From Globisporangium splendens (taxonomy: Eukaryota > Oomycota > Peronosporomycetes > Pythiales > Pythiaceae), in NCBI GenBank assembly GCA_006386115.1, contig VFIW01000040.1, positions 310,001 through 374,000 on the forward strand: a stretch of DNA of 64,000 nt, in the 5' to 3' direction. Shown here piece by piece: positions 63,029 through 64,000 of this stretch; within the stretch, counting starts at the first letter, position 1, and the number at the start of each line of letters is the position of its first letter. Below the pieces are notes generated by a model, which was not told the origin of the DNA, ran no database searches, and saw nothing but the letters and a program-made list of their open reading frames with translations. Made by a program: the position numbers and the translations under genes.

Positions 63029-64000
63029 ATGACCACAAACGACTACGAGCTCTTCACGCCGTTGCAGATCGGCGAGGGACTCGTGCTCAAGAATCGCATT
63101 GTGCATGGCCCGCTCACTCGTGGTCGCTGCAACATTGACACCCACGCTCCCAACGAACTCAACGCATCCTACTATGAGCAGCGTGCAGACGCCGGCTTGA
63201 TCATCGCTGAAGGGACTGCGATCTCGGAGCAAGGCTTCGGGTGGTACGGCACGCCCGGATTGTACACGGACGAGCAGGCCGAAGGGTGGCGCAATGTGGT
63301 CGAGCGAGTCCACGCTCGTGGCAGCAAGATCATTCTCCAGTTGTGGCATGTTGGCCGACAGGGACACCCGTCGTTCAACTCAAAGAACGAGCTCGTGTCG
63401 TCGTCAGACACGCTCTTTGAAACTGGCCACACTAGAGATGTTCACGGTGTGCGCGGACCGTCTCAGCCTGCACGCGCTCTCACTGCCAGCGAAATTCCTG
63501 AAGTTGTCGAAGCCTATCGCGCATGCGCCGAGCGAGCCAGGTTAGTGAGCTTCGACGGTGTGGAAATTCACGCCGCGAACGGCTACTTGGTCGACTCGTT
63601 CCTGCAATCCTGCACCAACTTCCGCACCGACCAGTACGGCGGATCTTTTGAAAACCGTGCGCGGTTCTTGTTGGAGATCGTGGAGGCTGTCAAGATGGTG
63701 TGGCCATCGGACCGTATTGGCGTCCGTCTCTCACCAAACGGCGTGTTTGGCGGCATGGGAAGTGAAGACAACCCTGAGATGTTCACGTACGTGATGGAGC
63801 AATTGAGCAGCCACGGTCTGGCGTACTTGGCGATCCTTGACGGGTCTTTCTTGCCAGGTGTTGGCTTCACGGACAAATGCCGCCTGCTCACTGCTTTCGA
63901 CGCCAAGAAGGCATTCAAGGGTGTGGTGGTGGCCAACAACAGCTACACGCGTGACACGGCGGAAGGCGTTATCCGTAGCGGCAGTGCTGATCTCGTGGGT
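63029..64000 (+). CDS. Old yellow enzyme family oxidoreductase, group b (b2), runs off right edge
   Basis: 324 codons visible, open to the window end. Near-identical to b1; I noted Ser for Gly before FDGVEIH (RLVSFDGVE) and Met for Thr in VKMVWPSDR. The substrate motif HAANGYL is intact. About 57 C-terminal residues lie outside if it matches b1. Unlike b1 it keeps its native upstream region. Confidence 0.92.
   Translation, partial: MTTNDYELFTPLQIGEGLVLKNRIVHGPLTRGRCNIDTHAPNELNASYYEQRADAGLIIAEGTAISEQGFGWYGTPGLYTDEQAEGWRNVVERVHARGSKIILQLWHVGRQGHPSFNSKNELVSSSDTLFETGHTRDVHGVRGPSQPARALTASEIPEVVEAYRACAERARLVSFDGVEIHAANGYLVDSFLQSCTNFRTDQYGGSFENRARFLLEIVEAVKMVWPSDRIGVRLSPNGVFGGMGSEDNPEMFTYVMEQLSSHGLAYLAILDGSFLPGVGFTDKCRLLTAFDAKKAFKGVVVANNSYTRDTAEGVIRSGSADLVG

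Overview
The window looks like nuclear DNA of an oomycete (Phytophthora/Pythium type). A full-size PDR-type ABCG transporter gene has a perfect match to the oomycete initiator (GCTCATT..CAATTT) 41 nt before its ATG, and the old yellow enzyme (OYE) genes carry related initiators. Only one short spliceosomal intron is visible. Ty1/copia, Ty3/gypsy and LINE retrotransposons fill the spaces between genes. There is no bacterial operon structure.

Layout. 1-3.4 kb: 5' part of an ABCG/PDR transporter on the minus strand, running off the left edge. 3.5-4.7 kb: intergenic, with a 31-bp tandem repeat. 4.7-45.6 kb: three direct copies (U1, U2, U3) of a block made of two divergent, near-identical OYE genes (group a) in ~1.6-kb inverted arms around a non-palindromic spacer. 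The U blocks are separated by LINE pieces and copies of a short non-coding retroposon that I call element A. A copia element sits in the spacer of U2, and a young chromodomain gypsy element sits in the LINE debris between U2 and U3. 45.9-48.4 kb: a two-exon gene for an uncharacterised, probably alpha-solenoid protein. 48.8-52.3 kb: a decayed gene with ankyrin repeats, a pseudokinase and a kinase, broken by element A. 52.6-64 kb: a nested inverted repeat with OYE group b genes outside and OYE group c genes inside. A 5'-truncated LINE lies in the left arm, and the right group b gene runs off the edge. In all there are ten OYE genes.

The main find is element A: nine copies of up to ~0.67 kb with 14-17 bp target-site duplications, a variable ATC-type 3' tail, 5' truncation in one copy, an internal 39-40 bp repeat present one to four times, and a 3' end resembling that of the local LINE. 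It behaves like a LINE-mobilised, SINE-like retroposon. Swapped target-site duplications show that two inverted copies of A have inverted the 8-kb 5' part of a full-length LINE. That LINE encodes a CCHC knuckle and an OTU-peptidase-like domain in ORF1, and APE endonuclease, RT and RNase H in ORF2. Two LINE copies share a TGA at the usual Cys of the RQGCPLSPLLF motif.

Other points: OYE group c genes have Gly in place of the flavin-site Asn. The copia primer-binding site matches the anticodon arm of initiator tRNA-Met and contains the gag-pol start codon. The gypsy gag-pol overlap contains a Ty1-like candidate +1 slip site. All calls come from reading the sequence and translations; no database search was possible.
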